NCBI RefSeq assembly: GCF_000801335.2
Contig: NZ_JSEH01000004.1
Span: 62,001-126,000, forward strand
Origin: Desulfovibrio sp. TomC
Lineage (GTDB): Bacteria > Desulfobacterota > Desulfovibrionia > Desulfovibrionales > Desulfovibrionaceae
Reading direction: 5' to 3'
Length of the DNA: 64,000 nt
The notes below the pieces were generated by a model. That model made no database searches, was not told the origin of the DNA, and saw nothing but the letters and a program-made list of their open reading frames with translations. The translations under genes and the position numbers were made by a program. Position 1 is the stretch's first letter, and every line of letters starts with the position of its first letter. Positions 54,470-63,915 of the stretch are shown here, one piece after another.

Positions 54470-54503
54470 GTCCGGGCTGGTAGGAAACGACCAAGAGGAT
54501 GCC

Positions 54504-55700
54504 ATGAGCGAATACGTCGAACAGTCTCCCTCTGGAACCAGTGTTGGGCAGGTGACCAAGCAGTTTTTCACCGTGGCCGAGGCCGACAATCCGCTGGCGG
54601 TGGAGTCCGGGCGCAGCCTTGGTCCCGTGACCCTGGCCTATGAGACCTATGGGACCTTGAACGAGCAGGCCACCAACGCCGTGCTGGTGCTCCACGCCCT
54701 GACCGGCGACTCCCACGCCGCCGGCTATTACGACAAGGCTGACGCCAAGCCCGGCTGGTGGGACCTCATGATCGGTCCGGGCAAGCCCATCGACACCGAC
54801 CGCTATTTTGTCATCAGCTCCAACGTCATCGGCGGCTGCATGGGGTCCACCGGCCCGGCCAGCACCGACCCGGCCACCGGCAAACCCTATGGCCCGACCT
54901 TTCCGGTCATCACCATCGGCGACATGGTGCGCGCCCAGAAGCGCTTGGTCCGGTTCTTGGGCATTTCGCAGCTCTTGTGCGCCATCGGCGGTTCCATGGG
55001 CGGGATGCAGGTGCTCGAATGGGCGGTGCGCTATCCGGACATGGTGCGCTCGGCCGTGCCGCTGGCCACCACCACCAAGCATTCGGCCCTGGCCATCGCC
55101 TTTAACGAGGTGGCCCGGCAGGCCATCATGGCCGATCCGGCCTGGAACGGCGGCCACTACTACGACGGGGCGGCCCAGCCGGTCCACGGTCTGGCCGTGG
55201 CCCGCATGATCGGGCACATCACCTATCTGTCCGACGAGGCCATGCGCCAGAAGTTCGACCGCCGCCTCCAGGACCGTTGTGAAATTTCCTTTGCCTTTGA
55301 TGAGGCCGATTTCCAGGTGGAGTCGTACCTGCGCTACCAGGGCCAGAAGTTCGTGGACCGGTTCGACGCCAATTCCTTTCTCTATGTGACCAAGGCGGCG
55401 GACTATTTTCATCTGGAGTCCAGCCACGGCTGCGGCTCGGCCGTGGCGGCCTTTGCCAAGGCCAAGTGCCGCTTTCTGGTGGCGTCGTTTTCCTCGGACT
55501 GGCTCTATCCCACCTACCAGTCCCGGGCCATGGTCCAGGCCATGAAAAAAAACGGCCTGGACGTGAGCTTTGTGGAGCTTGAGGCCAAATGGGGGCACGA
55601 CGCCTTCCTGCTGCCAAACACCCGGCTTTCCGGCATGATTGCCCGGTTTCTCGACCGGGCGGCCGGGGACGCCCGCAAGGAGGACGCCCGTGCGCTATGA
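54504..55700 (+). CDS. metX: Homoserine O-acyltransferase MetX
   Basis: A 398-residue alpha/beta hydrolase. The nucleophile is Ser164 in AIGGSMGGMQVLEWA; the later Asp (FSSDWLYP) and His (KWGHDAFLLP) complete the triad. It activates homoserine for methionine synthesis; acetyl or succinyl specificity cannot be read off safely. AAGAGG precedes the ATG. metW starts inside its last codons. Confidence 0.95.
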   Translation: MSEYVEQSPSGTSVGQVTKQFFTVAEADNPLAVESGRSLGPVTLAYETYGTLNEQATNAVLVLHALTGDSHAAGYYDKADAKPGWWDLMIGPGKPIDTDRYFVISSNVIGGCMGSTGPASTDPATGKPYGPTFPVITIGDMVRAQKRLVRFLGISQLLCAIGGSMGGMQVLEWAVRYPDMVRSAVPLATTTKHSALAIAFNEVARQAIMADPAWNGGHYYDGAAQPVHGLAVARMIGHITYLSDEAMRQKFDRRLQDRCEISFAFDEADFQVESYLRYQGQKFVDRFDANSFLYVTKAADYFHLESSHGCGSAVAAFAKAKCRFLVASFSSDWLYPTYQSRAMVQAMKKNGLDVSFVELEAKWGHDAFLLPNTRLSGMIARFLDRAAGDARKEDARAL

Positions 55701-56301
55701 TCTGTCCATGATCGCCTCGTGGATCGAACCCGGAACCCGGGTCCTGGATCTCGGCTGCGGGGCCGGGGATCTGCTCCACATCCTTTCGGTGGATAAAAAC
55801 GTGCGCGGCACCGGCATCGAACGCGAAGAAGAGAAAGTCACCCGGGGCATTGAAAAGGGGCTGTCAATTCTCCACGGGGACATCATCGAGGAAGTGGCCG
55901 ACTACCCGGACGGGCATTTCGACTACGTCATCCTGTCCCAGACGCTGCAACAGGTGTTTGAGCCGGCCGTGCTCATCCGCGAGATGCTTCGGGTCGGCCA
56001 GTGCGGCATCGTGAGCTTTCCCAATTTCGCCTACTACCGCATTCGGGGGCAGCTGCTTTTTCGGGGCCGCGCTCCAGTGTCGCGGGAGCTTCCCTACGAG
56101 TGGTACGACACGCCCAACATCCGGGTGATCACCATTCGGGATTTCCGGCGTTTTTGCCGCAAGGAAGGGTTTGCCATCGCCAGGGAGACGGCGGTCAGCA
56201 CGCCGCATCATCACGAGCAGGGCATGGTGGTGACTTTTCTGCCCAATCTCCTCGCTTCCTACGGCATGTTCATGCTGACCCGAAAGGGGGCGACGGCCTA
56301 G
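55690..56301 (+). CDS. metW: Methionine biosynthesis protein MetW
   Basis: A 203-residue SAM-methyltransferase-fold protein: VLDLGCGAGDLL motif I, then the MetW-specific GIERE and QTLQQVFEPAVLIREMLRVG segments. It starts at GTG 55690 with AAGGAGG before it and overlaps metX by 11 bases. MetX-MetW pairing is widespread, and MetW is thought to assist MetX. Confidence 0.93.
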   Translation: MRYDLSMIASWIEPGTRVLDLGCGAGDLLHILSVDKNVRGTGIEREEEKVTRGIEKGLSILHGDIIEEVADYPDGHFDYVILSQTLQQVFEPAVLIREMLRVGQCGIVSFPNFAYYRIRGQLLFRGRAPVSRELPYEWYDTPNIRVITIRDFRRFCRKEGFAIARETAVSTPHHHEQGMVVTFLPNLLASYGMFMLTRKGATA

Positions 56302-56506
56302 GCGGCTTTTTTCAGGCACGGTGCAGGCGCGTCAACCATCCCGTCGGGTCACAGCAGTCAGGCGACGGATGCGTTGCGGTCTTTGTCCGGGGGCCGGTTG
56401 GCGATTGCACCAATCCGACGTCTTGCGCTCAAGCGGGAACAGGCCTATGCCCGCCCTTTGCTCCGCAGTCGTCCAACTGGCGGCCGGAGCCAAGGAGGCG
56501 TCACGG

Positions 56507-57688
56507 ATGCACCAATCCCCTGTCGACAGCAGCGCGCTGCTGGAAATTACCGTTCGGCCGGACGTCGTTTTCGTCTCCGGCCAGGGTTCCTGGCTCACCG
56601 ACAGCCAGGGCAAGGTCTATCTGGACTTCATCCAGGGTTGGGCCGTCAACAGCCTGGGCCATGCCCCGGCCGTCCTGGCCCGGGCCATCGCCGAACAGGC
56701 CCAGCGCCTGATCACCCCCAGCCCCGCCTACTACTCCGACAAGCTGCTGGAATTTGCCGGACGTCTCGTCGCCGCAACACCTGTTGACAAGGTCTTTTTC
56801 ACCAACAGCGGGGCCGAGGCCGTTGAGGGGGCCGTCAAGCTGGCCCGGAAATGGGGGCAGGTCCACAAAAACGGCGCTTACGAGATCATCACCTTCCGCA
56901 ATGCCTTTCACGGTCGGACGCTGACCTGCATGGCCGCTTCGGGCAAGGCCGGCTGGGACGCGCTTTTTGAACCGAAGACACCGGGGTTCCCCAAGGCGGT
57001 CTATAACGATCTGGAATCCGTCGCCCGTCTGGTCACCGACCGGACAGTGGCCGTCATGCTGGAACCGGTCCAGGGCGAAGGCGGCGTTATTCCGGCGGAC
57101 GACGATTTTTTGCGGGAGCTTCGCCGGTTCACCCAGGAGCGCGGCCTGCTGCTGATCTTAGACGAGGTCCAATCCGGCATGGGACGCACGGGGAAACTGT
57201 TTGGCCACCAACACGCCGGCATCGTTCCCGACATCCTGACCATGGGCAAGGGCATCGGCGGCGGCTTCCCCCTGGCGGCCATGGGCTGCCGGGCCGAGGT
57301 GTCCTGTTTTGCGCCCGGGGAGCAGGGCGGTACCTACAACGGCAATGCCCTGGCCTGCGCCGCCGGGCTGGCCGTTTTGGAGACGTTGCTTGCACCGGGT
57401 TTTCTGGACGCCGTGGAAGCGGCCGGGACGTATCTGCGCGAGCGTCTTGACCCGGTGGCCCAGGGCCTGGGCTACGGCCGGGTGCGCGGGCGTGGTCTGC
57501 TGCTGGCCCTGGCTCTGGGCTGCGACCGGGCGGCGGCCGTGGTGGAAGGGTGCCGGGAGCGGGGACTTCTGGTCAACAACACCCGGCCCGACGCCATCCG
57601 GCTGACCCCGGCGCTGACCGTCAGCCAGACGGAGATCGACCAGTGTGTGGCCATTCTGGGCGAAGCGCTGGCGGCGGCGGCCGGCTGA
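56507..57688 (+). CDS. argD: Acetylornithine-type class III aminotransferase
   Basis: A 393-residue PLP enzyme. FFTNSGAEAVEGAVKLARK, the PLP Asp in LLILDEVQSGMGRTG and Schiff-base Lys248 in TMGKGIGGGFPLAAM are the class III motifs. Length and sequence fit ArgD (N-acetylornithine to glutamate semialdehyde, arginine pathway), which may also serve lysine synthesis. AAGGAGG precedes the ATG. It ends before a strong terminator. Confidence 0.88.
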   Translation: MHQSPVDSSALLEITVRPDVVFVSGQGSWLTDSQGKVYLDFIQGWAVNSLGHAPAVLARAIAEQAQRLITPSPAYYSDKLLEFAGRLVAATPVDKVFFTNSGAEAVEGAVKLARKWGQVHKNGAYEIITFRNAFHGRTLTCMAASGKAGWDALFEPKTPGFPKAVYNDLESVARLVTDRTVAVMLEPVQGEGGVIPADDDFLRELRRFTQERGLLLILDEVQSGMGRTGKLFGHQHAGIVPDILTMGKGIGGGFPLAAMGCRAEVSCFAPGEQGGTYNGNALACAAGLAVLETLLAPGFLDAVEAAGTYLRERLDPVAQGLGYGRVRGRGLLLALALGCDRAAAVVEGCRERGLLVNNTRPDAIRLTPALTVSQTEIDQCVAILGEALAAAAG

Positions 57689-57772
57689 CACCCGAGCTCG
57701 CCGAAAGCCCAACGCCCTCGCGGCGTCCGGTCAGGCCGGACGTCTCCGCCCGCGACCGCCCATGCAGACGCA

Positions 57773-57809
57773 AACGCGCCCCGATGCCGCCAAGGCATCG
57801 GGGCGCGTT
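57773..57809. terminator. Bidirectional terminator between argD and fdhE
   Basis: A 16 bp perfect stem (AACGCGCCCCGATGCC / GGCATCGGGGCGCGTT) with loop GCCAA, between convergent genes; tails are short (CGCGTTT, and CGTTTG on the other strand). Confidence 0.88.
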
Positions 57810-57831
57810 CGCGTTTGGCTGCAGACAGGGG

Positions 57832-58740
57832 CTATTCGTCGCCGAGCTGGTTCCAGGGCCTGGGACAGATCGGCTCGTAGCCGCGTTCCCGGGCGGCGGC
57901 GTCGAGGTGGGCCAGGGAGGCCGGGGCCGCGTCGACGTCAAAGGCCGCGTCGACGTCCACCCGGTTGGTCACCACCAGATAGCGCCGGCAGGTGGAACAG
58001 GCATGGATGCGTTCGCGCTCGCGCCCTTCCGGCACGAACAGGTCAAGTTTGTCGTGTTCGCCTTCGCCGCACGCCGGGCACACCAGCCTGGGAAAACGCC
58101 ACAGGTGGCCGCACAGCGAACAGTGGAGCATGAGCCGGCCGGCCTTGGCGATGAGAAACTCCGACGGCTCGGTCTGTTCCTTCAAAAGCCCCAGGTCCGG
58201 GGACGAGCCGCACACCGGGCAGTGGTTCTTGCGCCACAAGGCGTCGTCGGCCAGGGCGGCCAGCCGGGGCGCTTCACTGTGCAGCACGGTCGCCAGCGTC
58301 TCCTGGGTCAGAAAGAAGAGTGTTTGGGCGCTGAGGCCGAGTTCTTCGGCCAACCCCTCGAAATCAGCCGGCTGGTCGTTGAAAAATCCTGTAACCAGTG
58401 GCCCGGCCAGACGCGGGCTCTGGGCCAGCCCCTGGGCCAGGAGGGCTGACTCCCGGGCCAGGGCCGGGAAGATGCCGCCGATGCCCGGCAGCAGGGTCTG
58501 GGCGGCGGCCAGGAAACCGGGCGTCAGGGCCGCTGGCTCGGTCGTGCCCAAAAGCGTCTCCCCGGCGGCGAATCGGTCGGGATCATAGGCCACGTCGAAA
58601 AGTCCCTGGGGCAGGTCGGCGGCTACCTGCCGCCGCAATTGGGCCAGGGCGGCAAAGGGCGCGGCAATGGCCGCGGCCTCGGCCGGCGGCGGCACTTCCG
58701 GGAGATCCGGCTGGGGGGTGGTCGGGAAACGCATGCGCAT
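57832..58740 (-). CDS. fdhE: Formate dehydrogenase accessory protein FdhE
   Basis: A 302-residue protein with the family's four CxxC motifs: CPVCGSSPDLG, CSLCGHLWRF, CPACGEGEHD and CSTCRRYL, which bind iron or zinc. FdhE is needed for active formate dehydrogenase. Last gene of fdhA-fdhB-fdhE, with a large hairpin in the 110-base gap before it. Confidence 0.93.
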   Translation of the reverse strand: MRMRFPTTPQPDLPEVPPPAEAAAIAAPFAALAQLRRQVAADLPQGLFDVAYDPDRFAAGETLLGTTEPAALTPGFLAAAQTLLPGIGGIFPALARESALLAQGLAQSPRLAGPLVTGFFNDQPADFEGLAEELGLSAQTLFFLTQETLATVLHSEAPRLAALADDALWRKNHCPVCGSSPDLGLLKEQTEPSEFLIAKAGRLMLHCSLCGHLWRFPRLVCPACGEGEHDKLDLFVPEGRERERIHACSTCRRYLVVTNRVDVDAAFDVDAAPASLAHLDAAARERGYEPICPRPWNQLGDE

Positions 58741-58785
58741 GGGGGTGTCCTTGGAAAAGGGAAAACAAGGCCAAACAGAAAAGGA

Positions 58786-58829
58786 GGACCGACCCGGGCG
58801 CCACTGGCAGATGGCGCACGGGTTGGTCC
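58786..58829 (-). terminator. Hairpin between fdhB and fdhE, possible attenuator
   Basis: An 18-position stem (58786-58803 with 58812-58829) with two mismatches on the minus strand, followed by TCCTTTTCTG. It would reduce read-through into fdhE. Confidence 0.65.
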
Positions 58830-58850
58830 TTGGGAACGCGAATCGTCGGC

Positions 58851-59585
58851 CTAGCCGCGAAGCCTTGTGACCGGCCGGGTCAGCATGGCCAGGAAGGCCT
58901 GGCGCGACATGGGACCGGGGACCTGGCGCTCTTTGCGTTCGGCATACTCATAGTAGAGGTTGCGCGGTTCGGTGATGAGATAGATGACGCTTAAGTACTC
59001 CTCGTCGAGGAGTTGGGCCTCGGGATGCGTCTTCTTGACTTTTTCCAGGCTCCGGTGGGCCAGGGCCAACATGTCGGCCCGCTCGCCGATGTTCATGGAG
59101 CCGGTGCAGCAGGTTTTGACGCAGGCCGGCTTCATGCCGGCGCGCTGGCGGTCGATGCACCAGTCGCATTTGCTGAGCATTCCCGTGGCTTCGCTGCGCA
59201 CCGGGATGGCGTAGGGGCACACATCGCGCACTTCCCGGGCCTGGTCGATGGTCAGCTGTTTGGTCTTGTCGGTATAGAGCACGGCTCCGGTGGCCTCATC
59301 CTGGATGATGGCCCCGGGGACGTAGGCATCGGCCGCGTCCTTGCAGGGCGGGACGATGCAATGCCGGCACTGGTCCGGGAAAAAAAGCCATTTGATCTTG
59401 CCGTCGATCTTGTGCTCGTTAAAACGCACGATCTTGTAGTTATACGGCGTGAAATCCGGCGGATTCTGGTGTGTTCCGCGTTGCAGCGTGGGCACGGCTT
59501 GATGCTCGTGCCATTCCTTGCAGGCCACCTGGCAGCCGCGGCAGGCCGTGCAACGTGATGTATCAATGAAAAACGCCTTGGGCAT
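58851..59585 (-). CDS. fdhB: Formate dehydrogenase Fe-S (beta) subunit
   Basis: A 244-residue protein with sixteen cysteines for four 4Fe-4S clusters: CTACRGCQVAC (Cys12-22), CRHCIVPPC, CPYAIPV and CDWCIDRQRAGMKPAC. It has no signal peptide and no C-terminal membrane helix, so it should travel with FdhA to the periplasm and stay soluble, like the D. gigas two-subunit enzyme. GAAGGGGA precedes the ATG. Confidence 0.95.
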   Translation of the reverse strand: MPKAFFIDTSRCTACRGCQVACKEWHEHQAVPTLQRGTHQNPPDFTPYNYKIVRFNEHKIDGKIKWLFFPDQCRHCIVPPCKDAADAYVPGAIIQDEATGAVLYTDKTKQLTIDQAREVRDVCPYAIPVRSEATGMLSKCDWCIDRQRAGMKPACVKTCCTGSMNIGERADMLALAHRSLEKVKKTHPEAQLLDEEYLSVIYLITEPRNLYYEYAERKERQVPGPMSRQAFLAMLTRPVTRLRG

Positions 59586-59607
59586 GGCGGATTCCCCTTC
59601 TTATAGT

Positions 59608-59636
59608 GCGGCCGGGACCTGGACGGTCCCGGCCGC
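59608..59636 (-). other. Intercistronic hairpin between fdhA and fdhB
   Basis: A 12 bp perfect stem (GCGGCCGGGACC / GGTCCCGGCCGC) with 5-base loop and no T-run. It is likely to affect mRNA processing or stability rather than to terminate. Confidence 0.65.
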
Positions 59637-59644
59637 AATGGTCG

Positions 59645-62600
59645 TTAGCGTTGCAGCTCCGTCACCTTGTCGGCCTTGCGCAGATTGCACAGGCAGGCCT
59701 TGTACTCGGGAATACGCGTGTTGGGGTCGGCCACCGAAACCGTCAGGCGGTTGGTGGCGTCGCCACAGCCCGGCGTGGTCCAGCCGAAGCAAAACGGCAT
59801 CCCGATAAGATGAAGGGTCTTTCCCTGCACCAGAAGCGGCGTCATGCGCACCGTGACCATGGCCACGGCCTCGACCTTGCCCCGCAGGGTCTCGATGATG
59901 ACCACGTCACCATTCTTGACGCCTTTGTCCTTGGCCAGCTCCTGGCTGATCTCCACATAGAGCTGGGGTTCGGCTTCGAGCAGGGCCGGGGTGTTGCGCG
60001 TGTCGCCGCCGCCGCACCAATGCTCGGTGAGGCTGTAGGTGGTGAGCACGATGGGGAAGCGCGGATCGCCGTTTTTCGCCAGGGCGTCGATGTCGCTTTC
60101 CGCCACCTTCATGCAGGGATTGCTCATCTGCTTGGAGAAGGGGTTGACGGTAATGGGCGTTTCCGCCGGTTCGTAGTGTTCCGGGAAGGGTCCGTCCACG
60201 CGGCCGGGGCCAAAGAGCTGGCCATGGCCCTCGGTGTGCATGATAAACGGATACACGCCCTTGGGATCGGCCATCGGGGGCGCCGGTCCGTCCGGCACGT
60301 CGCCGACCCATTTGCCTTCTTCCCAGGCAATGACGGTCTTGGCCGGGTTGTAAGGCTTGCCGTTCACGTCTACCGAGGCCCGGTTGTAGATGATGCGCCG
60401 GTTGACCGGCCAGGCCCAGGAGTAGTTCGGGAACAGGCCGATTTTGGCCTGCATCGGCGTCTGGTTGTGGTCGCGGCGCTTGGTCAGGTTGCCGGCCGCG
60501 CCGTAGCTGCCGGCGTAGACCCAGCACAGGCTGGAGGTTGCGCCGTCAGCCGTCAGCATGGGGAAGGCCGGAACCTGATCGCCCTTTTTGTATTGCTTGT
60601 CGCCCACGGTGACGTCGCGGGTGAACTGGCCGTTGATCTTCTTGGCCATGAGGTCCGCATCGTATTGGTCGTACCACTCAATGTTGGCGATGGGGGCCGG
60701 GAAGGCGCCGCCGTCCTTGGCATACAGCGCGCGTACGCGCTTCATGATCTCGACGACCATCCAGCCCATGGGCTTGGACACGCCCATCGGCTCGTAGCCT
60801 TTGTAGTGCCACATGTGCCAACGGCCGGAGTTGGAGGTGGTGCCGTCCTTTTCGCCGCGCTGGCACGACGGCAGCAGGAACACCTCGGTCTTGACGTTTT
60901 TGGTGTCAAAACCTGGCTGCCGCCAGAAGGCGGCCGTTTCCGTTTCGTGGGCCTCGCCGACGACCAGCCAGTCGAGGTTGGTCAGGGCTTTTCTGATTTT
61001 GTGGGTGTTGGGCATGGACATGGCCGGGTTGTGGCCGTAGATGAACCCGCCCTTGATCTTGCCCTTGTACATCTTGTCGAACATGAACAGGCTGGCGTAC
61101 TCGACATTCGGCTCGATTTTCGGCAGCCAGCCGTAGCCGTACTCGTTTTCCGCCGTGGCTGCGTCGCCAAACCAGCCCTTGAGCAGGCTGACCACGTACT
61201 TGGGCCGGTTTTGCCACCAGTTGACGCTTTTGGGGTCCTTGGTCACCGGCGTATTGGCCTTCAAGTACTCGGCCAGGGTCGGCCAGGCCGGGATCGGGGC
61301 CGGATGGTAGCCGGGCAGCGAATCATAGAGCAGGGCGTGGTCGGTGGAGCCCTGGACGTTGGGTTCGCCGCGCATGGCGTTGATGCCGCCGCCAGCCACG
61401 CCGACGTTGCCGAGTAAGAGCTGGATCATGGCGGCGAGGCGAATGTTCTGCACGCCAACCGTGTGCTGGGTCCAACCCAGGGCGTACATCATGGTGGCGA
61501 CTTTGGTCGGCTTGCCCGTGGCGCCGACGGCGTCCCACACCTTGAGCAGGTTTTCCTTGGACACGCCGGTGATGGAAGACACCGTGTCGATGTCGTAACG
61601 CGAATAGTGCTTTTTGAGCTGCTGGTAGACGCAGCGCGGGTGCTGCAAGGTCTTGTCGCGCACGACCAGGCCGTTTTCGTCCTTGTCAAAGGTCCAGGAC
61701 TTGCGGTCATAGGTCTTGGTGCCCGCGTCAAAACCCGAGAACAGGCCGTCTTTGAAGGTAAATCCTTCGGAGACGATAAACGAGGCGTTGGTGTACTCGG
61801 TGACGTATTCCTTGAAGTACAGTTCCTTTTCCAGAATGTACTTGAGCAGGCCGCCGAGAAAGGCGATGTCCGTGCCGGAACGAAGGGGCACGTGGAAATC
61901 GCTGCGGGCCGAGGTGCGCGAGAACTTCGGGTCCACGTGAATGACCGTGGCTCCGGCGTCTTTGGCCGCAAGCACCCATTTAAACGAGATAGGGTGATGT
62001 TCTGCCGCGTTACTGCCCATGATGAGCACCACGTCGGCGTTCTTGATATCAATCCAATGCTGGGTCATCGCGCCGCGTCCGAACGACTCTGCCAGAGCCG
62101 GTACAGTGGGCGAGTGTCAGATCCGGGCCTGGTGGTCCATGTGGACGACACCCAGGCTTCTCAGCATTTGGTGCGTGACGGCGCACTCTTCGTTGTCCAT
62201 CTGGGACGTGCCGAGGTGGAAGATCGATTCCACCCGGTTAACCGTCTGGCCCTTGTCGTTTTTCTCAATGAAGTCGCGGTCCCGGGTTTCCTTGACGCGG
62301 TGGGCGATGCGGTCCAGGACGAAGTCCCAGTCTTTTTCTTCCCACTTGTCGCTGCCCGGAGCCCGGTACTTGGGCTTCAAGATCCGGTGGTGGCTCACAT
62401 GCATGGAGTGGAAGGCCGCACCCTTGGGGCAAAGCGCCCCTTCGCTGACCGGATAGTCCGGATCGCCTTCCGAACTGATAAATTTTCCATCCTTGACGAA
62501 CATGAGGATGCTGCACCCGCACGAACAAAACGGGCAGGTTGATTGGAATTCTTTGGCCCCTTCAATCCGCAGCGTCGTCGCATACGCCGCTGCCGGACGG

Positions 62601-62683
62601 GGATCGAGGCCCAGGTCTTTGAGCCCCAGGCAGGCCACTCCGGCCCCCGTCAGTTTCATAAATCCGCGTCGCGATATGCCCAT
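59645..62683 (-). CDS. fdhA: Selenocysteine formate dehydrogenase catalytic (alpha) subunit
   Basis: A 1012-residue molybdenum/tungsten bis-MGD enzyme that oxidises formate. Twin-arginine signal (ISRRGFMKL). The 4Fe-4S ligands are Cys50, Cys53, Cys57 and Cys85. Residue 189 is encoded by TGA (62119-62117) in QARI-U-HSPTVPALAES, the exact position of the Mo/W-bound selenocysteine in FdnG/FdhA proteins. The frame continues without a break to 59645, so an automatic caller would wrongly split the gene. AAGGAGG precedes the ATG. fdhB follows after 59 bases. Confidence 0.97.
62084..62119 (-). promoter_or_regulatory. UGA selenocysteine codon with bacterial SECIS hairpin
   Basis: UGA is followed 10 bases later by CUG-UA-CC-GGCUCU-GG-CAG: two short stems, a bulged UA, and an apical loop starting GG. 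This is the layout SelB recognises in fdnG/fdhF messages (bulged U, loop GGUCU in E. coli). selA, selB and selC are not in the window. Confidence 0.85.
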
Positions 62684-63033
62684 ACGGCCTCCTTGGAATG
62701 TTCCCCGGCAATGGCGGTAATCCGCCTAGTGTCCCACGATTTATGTCAAAACAGGCACACGATTGTGATAAAAAAGCGGACGCCGACCGGTCAAACCAAT
62801 CCCAATTGCGTAAGATTTGGCACAAACGATCACGATTTTATCAGGAAAGCTGATGCAGTAGAGCGTAAACAGGCCGTTGAATTGAGCTAAGCTATTTTAA
62901 ATACATCGAAAAAAGTTCTTCAGTGAGAGGTCCGGCCGTCCGGAAACAGGGTTTGTCTTCAGACGCACACGGCTTTATGCTTGGCGTGAACGCGACACGG
63001 CACGGCGGTGCCGCACGGATTGGGAGGTGCTTG
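62684..63033. promoter_or_regulatory. Divergent fdhA / fdhE-like upstream region
   Basis: No gene is supported. The 120 bases next to fdhA contain AT-rich patches and two related blocks (GGCACACGATTGTGATAAA at 62752-62770 and GGCACAAACGATCACG at 62819-62834) that could be regulator sites. No confident promoter boxes were found. Confidence 0.4.
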
Positions 63034-63915
63034 ATGACCGGGCCGGCGCAAACGGATCTGACCGTGGTGGACGAGATGGAACGGCTGCGGCGGGAGCGGC
63101 CCCATGCCCGGGCGTTTCTCGACCCTTTTCTCGGGGTGCTGCTGGCGCGCGGGCCATTGGTCTCGGCTCTGGCCCTGGCGGCGGCTGCCGGGCCGGCGCC
63201 GCGCCCTGATCCCATCCGTCTCGGACAAGGGGCCTGTCTGGAGCCTCGGGACGAATTCCCCTTGGATCGTCTGGCCTTGCAGCGTTCGTTTGAAACCCTG
63301 CACACGGTCCTGGCCGCCTCCTTCCGCGATGCCCGTTCAGACCTGCTCAATCTGGGCCAGGCCGCCTGCCAGGAGCCGGAACTGCTCTACGAGGCCGTCT
63401 CCCACATGCTGGCCGACCGGCGGGCCGCCCTGGTCGGGCTCGGGCACTCCTGCGGCGTCGACCCGCGCGTGCTCGGGTTTTGGTGCGTGCAACTGGTAAC
63501 GCCGCTAGCCATGGCCCGGGGGCGGCTGCTTGGGCCGCTTTTGGCGCAAGCCGCCTGGAATCGCGGCTATTGCCCGGTCTGCGGCTCCTGGCCGGGATTT
63601 GCCGTGCGTGGCGGCACGGGTCTGATCATGCACTGTTCCTTTTGCGCCGCCGCGTGGCGCTTTACCCGCCGGGAGTGCCCCTACTGCGAAGCGCCCGGTC
63701 CTTCGGGACAGGTCTACGTCGTGCCGGGCCATGACGCCGAGCGGGTGACGGTGTGCCGGCGCTGCAATCATTTTCTGGGCGAGTTGACCGACGCCGCCCT
63801 GCCTGGCCTTTCTCCAGAGATTGCCGCCCTGGTCCTGGCTCCCATAGAACTGCTGGCCCGGCAGCACGGCCATGTGCCGGCCACCATGGACTGGCGGCAG
63901 ATGGTCTGGGCCTGA
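63034..63915 (+). CDS. Second FdhE-like protein
   Basis: A 293-residue protein of the FdhE family with CPVCGSWPGFAV, CSFCAAAWRF, CPYCEAPGPS and CRRCNHF: all eight ligand cysteines are present. The N-terminal half is poorly related to the other copy at 57832. GGGAGGTG precedes ATG 63034; a GTG at 62923 and an ATG at 62977 are in frame but unsupported. It is divergent from fdhA. It may serve another formate dehydrogenase or a different step. Confidence 0.88.
   Translation: MTGPAQTDLTVVDEMERLRRERPHARAFLDPFLGVLLARGPLVSALALAAAAGPAPRPDPIRLGQGACLEPRDEFPLDRLALQRSFETLHTVLAASFRDARSDLLNLGQAACQEPELLYEAVSHMLADRRAALVGLGHSCGVDPRVLGFWCVQLVTPLAMARGRLLGPLLAQAAWNRGYCPVCGSWPGFAVRGGTGLIMHCSFCAAAWRFTRRECPYCEAPGPSGQVYVVPGHDAERVTVCRRCNHFLGELTDAALPGLSPEIAALVLAPIELLARQHGHVPATMDWRQMVWA

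Noticed and set aside
54398-54503. SAM riboswitch upstream of metX
   Set aside because: The gap is only 106 bases, with one simple stem-loop and none of the multi-helix or conserved core features of SAM-I or the SAM-II pseudoknot.
62117-62119. Frameshift or nonsense mutation splitting fdhA
   Set aside because: The stop is TGA at the conserved selenocysteine position, with downstream family sequence in the same frame and a SECIS-like hairpin after it.
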